This document shows, piece by piece, positions 52,752 through 61,368 of a stretch of 64,000 bases of DNA. Both the position numbers and the translations under genes were made by a program. Below the pieces are notes generated by a model, which did no database searches, was not told the DNA's origin, and worked only from the letters and a program-made list of their open reading frames with translations. Every line of letters begins with the position of its first letter. Position 1 is the stretch's first letter. The DNA comes from JACRCG01 sp964524835 (lineage in GTDB: Bacteria > Desulfobacterota > Desulfuromonadia > Geobacterales > Pseudopelobacteraceae): contig CAZGEG010000006.1 in NCBI GenBank assembly GCA_964524835.1, positions 120,473-184,472 of the forward strand. The letters are read 5' to 3'.

Positions 52752-53897
52752 ATGAAAAAGCTAATCCTGAACAACTGGTGTGAAAAACCGGAAGAGAAAT
52801 ACGCTTTTACGAAAATCCTCGATCACGCTGCCCATCCTGAAGGGCTGGATATTTACCGGGTGCGGTTTTCAGATGCAGGCAGCCTTAAACCGGAACGGAA
52901 CGTCGGCCATATCATCAGCGTCCTTCACGGGAGTGGAAGGCTTTACATAGCCGCAGACAGCAGAAGCCCTTTTCGCCTGGCGGCAGGTGTCCACCTTTAT
53001 CTCCCGGCCGGCGGGGAATATGCGTTGCATGTGCAGCCGGGGGCTGAACTCCTGTGCGTATCCGGCGCATCCGCATCGCAGGCGCGAGGCAAAAGTTTCC
53101 TGCTGCGGGATGAGACTTTTCTTGCCGCCTGTGCTTCGGGGTCCCAATCGCTTCGCTGGACATTTACCCCCCAGTACTTGAGCCGCCGGATTTTTTTGCA
53201 CCACGACCCGGTCCTGTTGTCTAAATCGGGAAATCCCGTTTCCTGGTTCAGAACCACGATGTTCGATGTTGCCGGCCTTCCGGTAAATGAGGATGGAGAG
53301 CCGGTGTTCAAGATGTCGTATAACTCTCGAACCGAGTGCAACGTCTGCTACGACGTCAAAGGGCACGCACGGGTGCGTATGGCTCAGCACCCGTACGGAA
53401 AATCAGGGCAGCTGTGGGGGCCGTGGCTGAAACTGGATGGCGATTCGACCTATCACTTGAATGAAGCCGCCGGCAGCCCCGAGGAAGAGTGCCATATCGA
53501 TGAATTTACCCGAACGCCGCATTTTTTTCGCAACAAGCACGAGGTTCATATTGTTGACGGGCATGTGACGCTCTGCTGCCTCTTCGACCCTGCTCCCACG
53601 GGCGTAGAGCACCATCGCACCGGCGAATACAGTGACTACGAGCCGCTAGCGCAGGTCATAGGGACCAGCATGTACAAAACACATCAGCGAGAGATCGCCA
53701 GATTCGATGAGATGGTAGATACGCTCTCACTCGCCAAAGCAACGGATGTACTGGAAGCGTATCACGGGACTCCGGTCTGGAACCTGTATCTACAGGGCCG
53801 GGAAGCCCAGAGAAACATCGAGGCAGAGATTGTAAAGAGCCTTGCCGCCGATGGCACCGGGCGAGAGCGTGTCCTTGCCGACTGGACTCAAAAGTGA
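52752..53897 (+). CDS. Unrecognised double-cupin-like protein
   Basis: 381 residues, with no family recognised. Two beta-rich segments have the look of cupin barrels: about 45-110 (GHIISVLHGSGRLYI, LYLPAGGEYAL, ELLCVSG) and about 195-285 (CYDVKGHARVRMAQHP, HEVHIVDGHVTLCCLFDP). Many histidines and acidic residues (FLHHDP, EEECHIDEF, HH in GVEHHRTGEY) could bind a metal, but the order does not follow a standard cupin motif. ATG 52752 follows AGGAGAAAGG; it lies 42 bp after the adenylation gene. It may be an isomerase, dioxygenase or binding protein for the carrier-bound product. Confidence 0.6.
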   Translation: MKKLILNNWCEKPEEKYAFTKILDHAAHPEGLDIYRVRFSDAGSLKPERNVGHIISVLHGSGRLYIAADSRSPFRLAAGVHLYLPAGGEYALHVQPGAELLCVSGASASQARGKSFLLRDETFLAACASGSQSLRWTFTPQYLSRRIFLHHDPVLLSKSGNPVSWFRTTMFDVAGLPVNEDGEPVFKMSYNSRTECNVCYDVKGHARVRMAQHPYGKSGQLWGPWLKLDGDSTYHLNEAAGSPEEECHIDEFTRTPHFFRNKHEVHIVDGHVTLCCLFDPAPTGVEHHRTGEYSDYEPLAQVIGTSMYKTHQREIARFDEMVDTLSLAKATDVLEAYHGTPVWNLYLQGREAQRNIEAEIVKSLAADGTGRERVLADWTQK

Positions 53898-53992
53898 CTG
53901 TTTCATGTTCGACGCCCACCTCTCCTTCTCATCAAGAGGAAGAGGGACTGGTGCCGGCATGAATGATACCGGGAATAAAAGGTGTGCGGAAC

Positions 53993-54706
53993 ATGGACAG
54001 AGATGAAAGTGACAAATATCCTGCGGTGATCCCGAATGATTGCCAGGCAATCATCGTCGGGCCCAATCATTTCCAGAATGCGCTCTTTGCCACGTACATA
54101 GAGGCCCACAGCCTGTGCAGGAGCAGTGTCATTGACAATATCGCCCCGATTGCCGCCAAATCTTGTGGTGTCACATTGTGCATGACGGCAGTACTCTACG
54201 ACTGTTTTGACTTGAACGGGACTGCCCTGGAGGATTCGGTGCTCGCCGAACTGGAGCGGCTGCCGCCGGAATGGTCACACATACTTTTCAACCTGGGGCG
54301 CCATGTGGGGATCGAAAAAAAGGCACTGGAATACGGGGTCCACGGGTTCTTCTACCGGGATGACCCGATTGAAACCCTTCTCAAGGGACTTGCCGCTGTT
54401 TTTGGCGGGGAATTATGGGTCTCGCGCAAAAAGATAACGGACGTTATCCTCGAAAACGAATTCAGATTCCGACGCATGCAGGTCGGCAATCATAGCTACC
54501 CTCACAGCCTGACCAGACGCGAGGTAGAAGTTCTCGGCCTTCTGACGCTGGGAGCCTCGAATAACGCTATTGCCGAAAAGCTTTTCATCAGCCCCCATAC
54601 CGTCAGGACCCATCTAAACCGCACCTTCCGCAAAATCAACGTGTCGAGCAGACTGGAGGCTTCCATCTGGGCTTCGAGAAACCTCTGCCGGCACAGGCAC
54701 GGCTAA
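53993..54706 (+). CDS. LuxR-family regulator of the CsgD/VpsT kind
   Basis: 237 residues. An N-terminal receiver-like domain lacks the acidic pair (IVGPNHFQNA replaces DDH) but keeps an Asp (Asp70) near the phosphorylation position. The C-terminal LuxR helix-turn-helix is LTRREVEVLGLLTLGASNNA to SPHTVRTHLNRTFRKI. Just before it is WVSR (142-145), close to the W[FLM][TS]R motif with which VpsT binds c-di-GMP. It may directly sense c-di-GMP and control exopolysaccharide genes. ATG 53993 follows AAAGGTG; an ATG at 53963 opens the same frame. It lies 95 bp after the main run, in the same direction. Confidence 0.82.
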   Translation: MDRDESDKYPAVIPNDCQAIIVGPNHFQNALFATYIEAHSLCRSSVIDNIAPIAAKSCGVTLCMTAVLYDCFDLNGTALEDSVLAELERLPPEWSHILFNLGRHVGIEKKALEYGVHGFFYRDDPIETLLKGLAAVFGGELWVSRKKITDVILENEFRFRRMQVGNHSYPHSLTRREVEVLGLLTLGASNNAIAEKLFISPHTVRTHLNRTFRKINVSSRLEASIWASRNLCRHRHG

Positions 54707-54929
54707 AAAACATAATCCATCGTACGCCAAACCTCGTATCCCTTTCTCGTAAATCGCTCAATAAATACGCCGAAGCAGGTATTGCAAGCATTGGTTAATA
54801 AGATAATACTTACACCAATTCACATATGATCCGGCTGGCCAGTCGTTGGCATTGCGAGGAGCTGCACCGTCAACGGCATCAGCAGACTGAGTGGTATCTG
54901 CAGCTTCAGAGCCTGCAAGGAGGTATGCA
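54707..54929. other. Intergenic region before the C45 hydrolase gene
   Basis: No gene is seen here. TGGCC-N6-TGGCA at 54836-54851 has -24 GG and -12 GC at the right 12-base spacing and could be a weak sigma-54 promoter, but it matches the consensus poorly. The downstream gene has a strong ribosome binding site, AAGGAGG. Confidence 0.3.
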
Positions 54930-57107
54930 ATGAAAACCTGCCTAAGGAACGTGATTAAGCGGCACCTCTTCCTGTTGGTTTCCTGTGTTATTGCCCTTGG
55001 AAATGGCGTTGCAGGGTTATCTCCAGCCGAAGCTGCTGTCAACGGGAGACTCCGGCAGGTTGGCAATCAACAGATTCTCAATCTCTGGGGATCCAGCCAT
55101 GAGATGGGTTATGCCCATGGCTATCTTCTGGCCGATAAGATCCGCGATCTGATCGATACGTATGTGATCGGGGTGATAGCCAACGGCGACGTTTCGGACT
55201 ACACGTTTCGACTTTCCCTGATCCCGATTTACCACACCTTCTACCCTGAATATCTGGAAGAGATCAATGGCATGGTGGCAGGGATGAACGCCAGCGGCAA
55301 GAGCCTGTACGTCCCGCGTCTGGGGAGAAACATCGATGACAGGGACATAAAGGCGTTCAATCTGTTTATCCAATATTCGTTCGGCTGCTCTTCATTTGGA
55401 GTGTGGGGGGAATCAACCGCAGGCGGGGAAACGGTAATAGCGAGAAACTATGATTTCCATTACGATCCACAGGGAAATATTCTCAATAACCAGATCCTGA
55501 TTACCTATGAACCAACCGGCAGGCCAAGGATAGTCTCATTTGCCTGGCCCGGTTGGTATGGTGTTACTACCGGAATGAATGAATATGGTATTACTGCGAT
55601 GGTAAATGCGGGGAATGCCGAAAATTCAAGCAGCACTGATAAGTTCTATCCTTCAGTGGAAGTCTTCCGCAAGATTCTCGAGAATACCACGACTAATAGT
55701 TTCGCCACTCAACCGCTGTATATCGTGAATTCATCTCCTGAATACATACCGATGATCATTCAGATCGGAGCCCCTTACCAAAATTCAGGTGATCCTGTTT
55801 ATTACATCGAAGACGCTTCCGACCGGAATATAATCCGTGAAGCCGCATATACCGATACTGTTTACGACCAAATTATTGCCACCAATCATTTTATGAAAAT
55901 AAGCCCGCCACCATCATCGGGAGATACCGTCACCCGCTATAACACGCTGAGGAACGGGTTGGCTGATTTATACGGTACCGGCGACCGCAAAGTGGATTCA
56001 CAGGAAGCATGGTCACTTCTGGGTACGGTTGCGGATATCGTGGCTCCGACATTAACGAGCATTGTCGTCCGCCCGGACAAGATGGAGTTTGATGTGGCAT
56101 TTGCCGCAATGGTGAATGGCGTTTTCAAATCCGCGACGCAAATCACGCCGCAAACATATACCTGGTCAACCCTGTTCCCATCTGACTCGCTCCCAGACCT
56201 GATCGTCCAGAGCATTATTCCGGTCCCGGCGTCTCCGGCGCCAGGCCAAACGGTGAATGTTACGGTAGCAGTAAAAAATCAGGGCAATTCCGATTCCGGC
56301 AACTTCACGATGGACTTTTACCGGAATCTAACCGCGGCACCTCCTCCGCTGCAGCCCGGGGAGGATTACTGCCTCAAAAGTGGTCTGGCAGCAGGTGCTA
56401 CAGATAGTTGTACGTTCGCGGTGACGTACTCTGCGGCTGGCAGCTACAACATGTGGGCCCAGGTTGATGCAGGCCGGCAGGTGTCCGAGCAGGATGAGGC
56501 TAATAACGTGTTTGGCCCACGGGGCATCGTGGTCGCCGGCTCTACCGCTCCTGTTGTCTCCATAACCGCTCCGGCTTCCGACTCTACGGTCAAGGGAACG
56601 GTTTACGTCGCAGCAAACGCCACAAGCAGCGTGAGAGTACGAAGGGTCGAATTCTATATCAATGGCCAGCTGAAGCGTACCGACACCCTGTCTCCCTATA
56701 CCTACAGCTGGAATACAACATCGATCGCCAACGGTCTTTACTCCATAACCGCCAGGGCCTATGACGCCGCCGGCAACATGTGGCAGTCCGCAGCGGTAAC
56801 CGTCACCGTAAAAAATACCGCAGCCGATGCCATCGCTCCGACGGTTACCATTACCTCACCGTTGCCTTATTCGACGATAAGCGGAACCGCCTGCGCGGCC
56901 GTGTCTGCAAGCGATAACGTAGGGGTGACCAGGGTGGAATACTACGTGAACGGTTGGCTTGACAATACCGTTACGGCAGCCCCATTCGGCTACTGCGTGG
57001 CCACAACGGCGGAATACAACGGCAGCTATACCATAATTGCCAAAGCATACGACGCAGCAGGCAACGTAGGCCAATCCGCAGCGGTAAGTTATACGATAAG
57101 AAACTGA
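54930..57107 (+). CDS. Secreted C45-type Ntn-hydrolase with CARDB and Ig-like domains
   Basis: 725 residues. Signal peptide ends near GLSPAEA-AVNG. Residues about 40-400 match the C45 acyl-CoA:6-aminopenicillanate acyltransferase-like family: HEMGYAHGYLL, then the autoproteolytic site FGCSSFGVW (Gly-Cys153 nucleophile), VIARNYDFHYDPQ, TTGMNEYGIT. A CARDB domain (about 428-540; DLIVQSIIPVPASPAPGQTV) and two Ig-like repeats of the kind at 11521-14037 follow. Such enzymes cut or form amide bonds. Extracellular release or transfer of acyl or aminoacyl groups on the polysaccharide is possible. ATG 54930 is placed by AAGGAGG. Confidence 0.85.
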   Translation: MKTCLRNVIKRHLFLLVSCVIALGNGVAGLSPAEAAVNGRLRQVGNQQILNLWGSSHEMGYAHGYLLADKIRDLIDTYVIGVIANGDVSDYTFRLSLIPIYHTFYPEYLEEINGMVAGMNASGKSLYVPRLGRNIDDRDIKAFNLFIQYSFGCSSFGVWGESTAGGETVIARNYDFHYDPQGNILNNQILITYEPTGRPRIVSFAWPGWYGVTTGMNEYGITAMVNAGNAENSSSTDKFYPSVEVFRKILENTTTNSFATQPLYIVNSSPEYIPMIIQIGAPYQNSGDPVYYIEDASDRNIIREAAYTDTVYDQIIATNHFMKISPPPSSGDTVTRYNTLRNGLADLYGTGDRKVDSQEAWSLLGTVADIVAPTLTSIVVRPDKMEFDVAFAAMVNGVFKSATQITPQTYTWSTLFPSDSLPDLIVQSIIPVPASPAPGQTVNVTVAVKNQGNSDSGNFTMDFYRNLTAAPPPLQPGEDYCLKSGLAAGATDSCTFAVTYSAAGSYNMWAQVDAGRQVSEQDEANNVFGPRGIVVAGSTAPVVSITAPASDSTVKGTVYVAANATSSVRVRRVEFYINGQLKRTDTLSPYTYSWNTTSIANGLYSITARAYDAAGNMWQSAAVTVTVKNTAADAIAPTVTITSPLPYSTISGTACAAVSASDNVGVTRVEYYVNGWLDNTVTAAPFGYCVATTAEYNGSYTIIAKAYDAAGNVGQSAAVSYTIRN

Positions 57108-57523
57108 CCGTTATTCAACTGCCGCTGCAGTGGTGCTCCCGGAACGGCACCCGGAGGCGCACGCTCTCCCCCACTTACTGCCGTTGTCACGCGAGACAGG
57201 TTCATAACACTTGCAACTTTTTTAACATATTACCTTTCTGCGTTGCCAATCCAGCTTCAAAGACCTTCCAACTACTGCGGCCCCATTTTGTCGAACTGCA
57301 CAAAATGGCTCCTTATCCACCTAACAAACTGATTTTAAAGCATATTAGCTGAGTAATTACATTGGCACAATTCATGATATCCCGTATGAATGATACTTCA
57401 ATCCGCACCATCGGGCAAATTCATACGACACCAAAATCCTGACGGTGAGACGGACAGTTCTGCGGCTGCTTATGCTTGCGTAACGTACGCTTCCATGGGG
57501 AGCTGTTTTGCCAAGGAGAGCAT
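57108..57523. other. Intergenic region before the glycosylation trio
   Basis: About 416 bp without a gene. TGGCAC-N5-ATGA at 57363-57377 resembles the boxes near xrtA, glmS and prsT, with a perfect sigma-54 -24 half but GA at -12. No clear terminator follows the hydrolase gene. A ribosome binding site (AAGGAGAG) marks the next start. Confidence 0.4.
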
Positions 57524-58534
57524 ATGGAAACCAACAAGAGGACAATCGACGTAATAATCCCCTGCTATAACGAGGAGCCAAATATCCTCTCGCTGGTTAC
57601 CGAGATCGATGTACATATTGATACTGACAGATACGACCATGCATTCGTCTTTGTTGACGATGGCAGCACCGACAATACCTGTGTAGCGATCAAAAACCTG
57701 TCTGAATTCCGGGAAAACATCTGCCTGGTCAAGCTTTCCAGGAATTTCGGCAAGGAAGCAGCAATCGCAGCAGGGTTGAAACAATGTACTTCAGATGCAG
57801 CAATCATAATAGATGCAGATCTGCAGCATCCGCCGAATGTTATTCCGGATATGATTTGTGAGTGGGAAAAAGGCGCGCATATTGTTGATGCGGTAAAAAC
57901 CAGCAGGCGTAAGGAGAATATTTTCAGAAGGATGGTGAGCGCCGTCTTCAATAAGGTTTTCAGCAGACTGACCGGTATAAATTTTGCCGGGGCATCGGAT
58001 TTCAAGCTTCTGGATAAAAAGGCGATCGCTATTTTGAACGCTATTGAAGAAAAAACCAGATTTTTCAGAGGGCTTACCAACTGGATTGGCTTGAATCATG
58101 TCACGGTAGAATTCAAAGTGGAGGAGAGAAATGCAGGAACGACCAAATGGAACACGCTGGGCCTGTTCCGGCTGTCTATAGACGCGGTAACCTCTCACTC
58201 ACAAAAGCCCTTACAGTTTATTTCATTTTTGGGCATTTTCACTCTCCTTTTCTCCGTAATACTGGGTGTACAAACTTTTTACAACAAGCTCTCCGGCAAT
58301 GCATTCAGCGGATTTACAACAGTTATTTTAGTTATGCTCATCCTAGCAAGTATCATCATGATCGGCATAGGCCTGCTGGGTACGTATCTGGCAAAGATCT
58401 ACGATGAAGTCAAAGGGAGGCCCATCTGCATCATCGAGGCGTATGAGAAGTACAGAAACACCGCCGAAAGGGGCCTGACTAAGATCAGAGAACGGCAACC
58501 GGACGTAACCAAACGGTTTGTAAACATAAAATGA
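57524..58534 (+). CDS. GtrB/DPM1-like polyprenyl-phosphate glycosyltransferase
   Basis: 336 residues. GT2 domain with IDVIIPCYNEEPNI, VDDGSTDNT and ADLQHPPNVIPDM (metal site), NFGKEAAIAAGL, then two C-terminal membrane helices (LQFISFLGIFTLLFSVILGV and the TVILVMLILASIIMIGIGLL region). This is the DPM1/GtrB layout: it makes an undecaprenyl-phosphate-linked monosaccharide. ATG 57524 follows AAGGAGAG. It overlaps the SMR-like gene by ATGA (58531-58534). With the two following genes it forms a three-part membrane glycosylation system. Confidence 0.9.
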   Translation: METNKRTIDVIIPCYNEEPNILSLVTEIDVHIDTDRYDHAFVFVDDGSTDNTCVAIKNLSEFRENICLVKLSRNFGKEAAIAAGLKQCTSDAAIIIDADLQHPPNVIPDMICEWEKGAHIVDAVKTSRRKENIFRRMVSAVFNKVFSRLTGINFAGASDFKLLDKKAIAILNAIEEKTRFFRGLTNWIGLNHVTVEFKVEERNAGTTKWNTLGLFRLSIDAVTSHSQKPLQFISFLGIFTLLFSVILGVQTFYNKLSGNAFSGFTTVILVMLILASIIMIGIGLLGTYLAKIYDEVKGRPICIIEAYEKYRNTAERGLTKIRERQPDVTKRFVNIK

Positions 58535-58863
58535 ATATTGATCCGAAAACATACGTATTTTTAGGGATAATTTCCACTGCCATGGCCCAGATATTTTTGA
58601 AGGCAGCCGGTGCACACGGGGTGATGCAACTGAAATGGGTCCTGAGCATGTCATTTAGTTTGCTCGCATACGCGGTATCGTTTTCAACATATTATATGGC
58701 GCTTAAATATTTTGATATCAGCAAAGTGCAGCCGATCATGATGGCAAGTATACTTTCGATCATAGCGCTGTACGGTTTTGCCGTCGGTGAGGATTTTAAC
58801 CGGCTGCGGCTGGCAGGAGTCCTGCTGTCAATCCTGTCAATCGTCTTGATCACTAAATCGTAG
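58531..58863 (+). CDS. SMR/EamA-like small membrane protein (probable lipid-sugar flippase)
   Basis: 110 residues with four predicted membrane helices, like ArnE/ArnF and other small multidrug resistance-type proteins (GIISTAMAQIFLKAAGAHG; SKVQPIMMASILSIIALYG). It is small enough to dimerise. Between a GtrB-like and a GT-C-like gene, the likely job is flipping undecaprenyl-phosphate sugar across the cytoplasmic membrane, the role of GtrA or ArnEF. A drug transporter is much less likely in this context. Confidence 0.82.
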   Translation: MNIDPKTYVFLGIISTAMAQIFLKAAGAHGVMQLKWVLSMSFSLLAYAVSFSTYYMALKYFDISKVQPIMMASILSIIALYGFAVGEDFNRLRLAGVLLSILSIVLITKS

Positions 58864-58869
58864 GCAACT

Positions 58870-61203
58870 ATGCATCAGAAAAACAATAACAGTATAAGTT
58901 CTGCCGTATTGTGCCTTATTTTCTTCTCCCCGGCGCTCGCTTACCTGGCGATAACTATTGCTGGTGGCAATACGCTGCTGTTTGAGGATGGATTGCTCCA
59001 GTCATTCCCCTTCAGGGTGTTTTTACGCAATTCATTCGAAAACGGTTTCAGCCCGCAATGGGTGCCGTTTTCGGCCTGCGGTTTTTCCCTGTTGGCCGAG
59101 GGGCAAAATGGCATATGCTTTCCCAGCACACAAATCATTTATCGGCTCTTTTCGGCTGAGACCGGCTGGCTGGTGGAAATTATTTCCGCTAGGTTAACCG
59201 CGTTTACACTTTGCGTCCTTTTTCTTCGACAGGCGAATATCTGCAGGGCCGGTTCCCTGTTCGGGGCTTCCGTGTATGCCTTTTGCACCGCTACCTTCGG
59301 CCTGGAGAGCGTCCCCGCATTGATCTGGTGCCATGCGCTGCTTCCGGGCATATTTTTGTCGGTTCTCCGCTTCATGGAGAGGCGCCCCTTCTCATTTCTG
59401 TATCTGACGATGTTTTTATCTGGTGTCATTTTGACCGGCCACCCTGTGATGGTGATTTATATCGGAATAACGCTATCTCTGTTCTTCGCATTTCATTGGA
59501 TGGGTGCAGAGACTGGAACTGCAGGAGTTCGTGCCGTCGGATCCCGCCTTTTACTGTTGCTCGGGAGTATCCTCGTCGCGGCGATGATTGCCTCCCCCCA
59601 ACTTCTTCCGATGCTGGAGGAGTTCCGCTTCTCGGCCAGGACAGTGGGCGCCGACATTTCACTGGATGTATTGCAGAACACGCTACATCTTGAGCCGGTC
59701 TGGGGGGCCTTATCCCTGTTTCCTACGCCGCTTCAGTGGGGGGAATGGGGCGGGATGTCAAACACCATCCGTTTCCCGCTGTACGCCCTGTTCCTGGGTT
59801 TCATCGGAATGATTTATGGCACGAAAGGGGCTTCCCGGGGTTACTTTGTCTTTCTGGGCCTGTTTTCTGTTCTCATGGCACTCGGGCCGTATGTGGGACT
59901 ATGGAAATTAGTTCACTCAATGCCGATTCTTGAATACTTCAGATTTCCCTACCGATGGTTGTTCTTCCTGCCCATCTGCGTTGCATATCTGTCTGCTCGG
60001 GGAATTGATCATCTCCTTGATCGGCAGAACGAACTCCCTCCAGCCGTCTTCGGACGAATACCTAAATACATGCTGATTACGGTTTTAGCGTCAGTTGGAG
60101 TCATATTGATCAGTTACCACAGCCTGCTGCTGCAGCAGACCCGGAAGGTCATGGAACTTTTGCCGTTGCTCACGGGATTATTGTGGCTCAGTACATTTGG
60201 AATGGTGCTGGCGGCCTTTCTCTCGCTCGGAAAGAAGGCACCCAGACAGGGAGTAATAGTGGGTGTAACCCTGACAATCATATCCCTGTTTTCTGCAACC
60301 GCCTTTAATATCCGGTCTCCCATGGCAATCCGTACACTCGATACGATCGGATGGAAAGGCGCTATGCCGTCAAACGCGCCCCAGACATACAGAACCTCAA
60401 GCGCCATGTCGCCGTATGAAGTTGTGATGAAGAACACGATGAGTCGCCATTACCCTTACACACCTAATCTTACCGTTTTGAACGGGACATTGACGACCGG
60501 ACACTATTTTTCATTTTTTCCCTACTGGGCGGCCAATGTATCTGCATGGTGCCGGGATGCCCTGAATGGTGATCACAAGAAACGGATATATCTCGATGTA
60601 AGCTCAGCAAAATGGCTCTTCCTGCAGGAAAATGATTCTTCTTCAGAAATGCAGGCACTCCCTGCCGCATCTTTCAAAGGAATGAATGCGCATATTAATC
60701 CGGGGGCAATTTCCAGGGCGAGCGTGGTCTTTTCCAATCGCCTTTTCTCTGATGAGGCATCCCTTCTCACTTTCATGGAATCGCCCGATTTTGATCCACG
60801 AAGGGAGGTGGCCATTCTCAGCAAGGACGCAAGAGCCTGGGACCTTCACCCGGGTACAATAATGCCGGCAGCGACCACCATTCCACCTGATGCCACGATC
60901 ACGGTCGACAGGCCGGATCATATTGAAATTGCGCTCAAACCGGCCGTATCCAAGGGAGCGTACTTGGTACTTAGCGACACATATTATCCGGGCTGGAGGG
61001 TCATGGTGGACGGTGTTGAAACAGAAATCCTGCGGACCAACTATGCATTCCGGGGCATTCAGCTTCCTGCAGGAGCACAGCATATCGTTTTTTCCTATGA
61101 CCCATTGGTTCCGGATGCGCTCCTGCCTTTGCCGGCGCTCCTCTTGACAGTGACGGGAATGGGAATCTGTTTCCGGCATTACCTGAACAGCAGACGGAGT
61201 TGA
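58870..61203 (+). CDS. YfhO-like GT-C membrane glycosyltransferase
   Basis: 777 residues with about 12 membrane helices in the first 490 residues, an acidic first loop (LLFEDGLLQSFPFRVFL), EGQNGICFPS, and a C-terminal beta-rich extracytoplasmic domain (SDTYYPGWRVMVDGVETEIL) typical of YfhO-type proteins. GT-C enzymes take the sugar from undecaprenyl phosphate on the periplasmic side and attach it to a polymer or protein. It lies 6 bp after the SMR-like gene. Acceptor candidates are the exopolysaccharide or a PEP-CTERM protein. Confidence 0.82.
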   Translation: MHQKNNNSISSAVLCLIFFSPALAYLAITIAGGNTLLFEDGLLQSFPFRVFLRNSFENGFSPQWVPFSACGFSLLAEGQNGICFPSTQIIYRLFSAETGWLVEIISARLTAFTLCVLFLRQANICRAGSLFGASVYAFCTATFGLESVPALIWCHALLPGIFLSVLRFMERRPFSFLYLTMFLSGVILTGHPVMVIYIGITLSLFFAFHWMGAETGTAGVRAVGSRLLLLLGSILVAAMIASPQLLPMLEEFRFSARTVGADISLDVLQNTLHLEPVWGALSLFPTPLQWGEWGGMSNTIRFPLYALFLGFIGMIYGTKGASRGYFVFLGLFSVLMALGPYVGLWKLVHSMPILEYFRFPYRWLFFLPICVAYLSARGIDHLLDRQNELPPAVFGRIPKYMLITVLASVGVILISYHSLLLQQTRKVMELLPLLTGLLWLSTFGMVLAAFLSLGKKAPRQGVIVGVTLTIISLFSATAFNIRSPMAIRTLDTIGWKGAMPSNAPQTYRTSSAMSPYEVVMKNTMSRHYPYTPNLTVLNGTLTTGHYFSFFPYWAANVSAWCRDALNGDHKKRIYLDVSSAKWLFLQENDSSSEMQALPAASFKGMNAHINPGAISRASVVFSNRLFSDEASLLTFMESPDFDPRREVAILSKDARAWDLHPGTIMPAATTIPPDATITVDRPDHIEIALKPAVSKGAYLVLSDTYYPGWRVMVDGVETEILRTNYAFRGIQLPAGAQHIVFSYDPLVPDALLPLPALLLTVTGMGICFRHYLNSRRS

Positions 61204-61368
61204 CTCTGTTTTGTCATAGTAATGAGCAATTTCATATCCGGACAGGAGAAATAGTTCGTTCCGGCAAGATAATCGCCCCCCTAACCTGCCTGCCCCGTTG
61301 TCTGGCTCACCCCCCTATGCCACCCATCCACCGGTGAACTGATATCTCTGTAAAATCTTTCGACTAAT

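Noticed and set aside
58531..58863. Small multidrug exporter
   Set aside because: Overlap with a GtrB-like gene and a GT-C gene downstream favour a lipid-sugar flippase.
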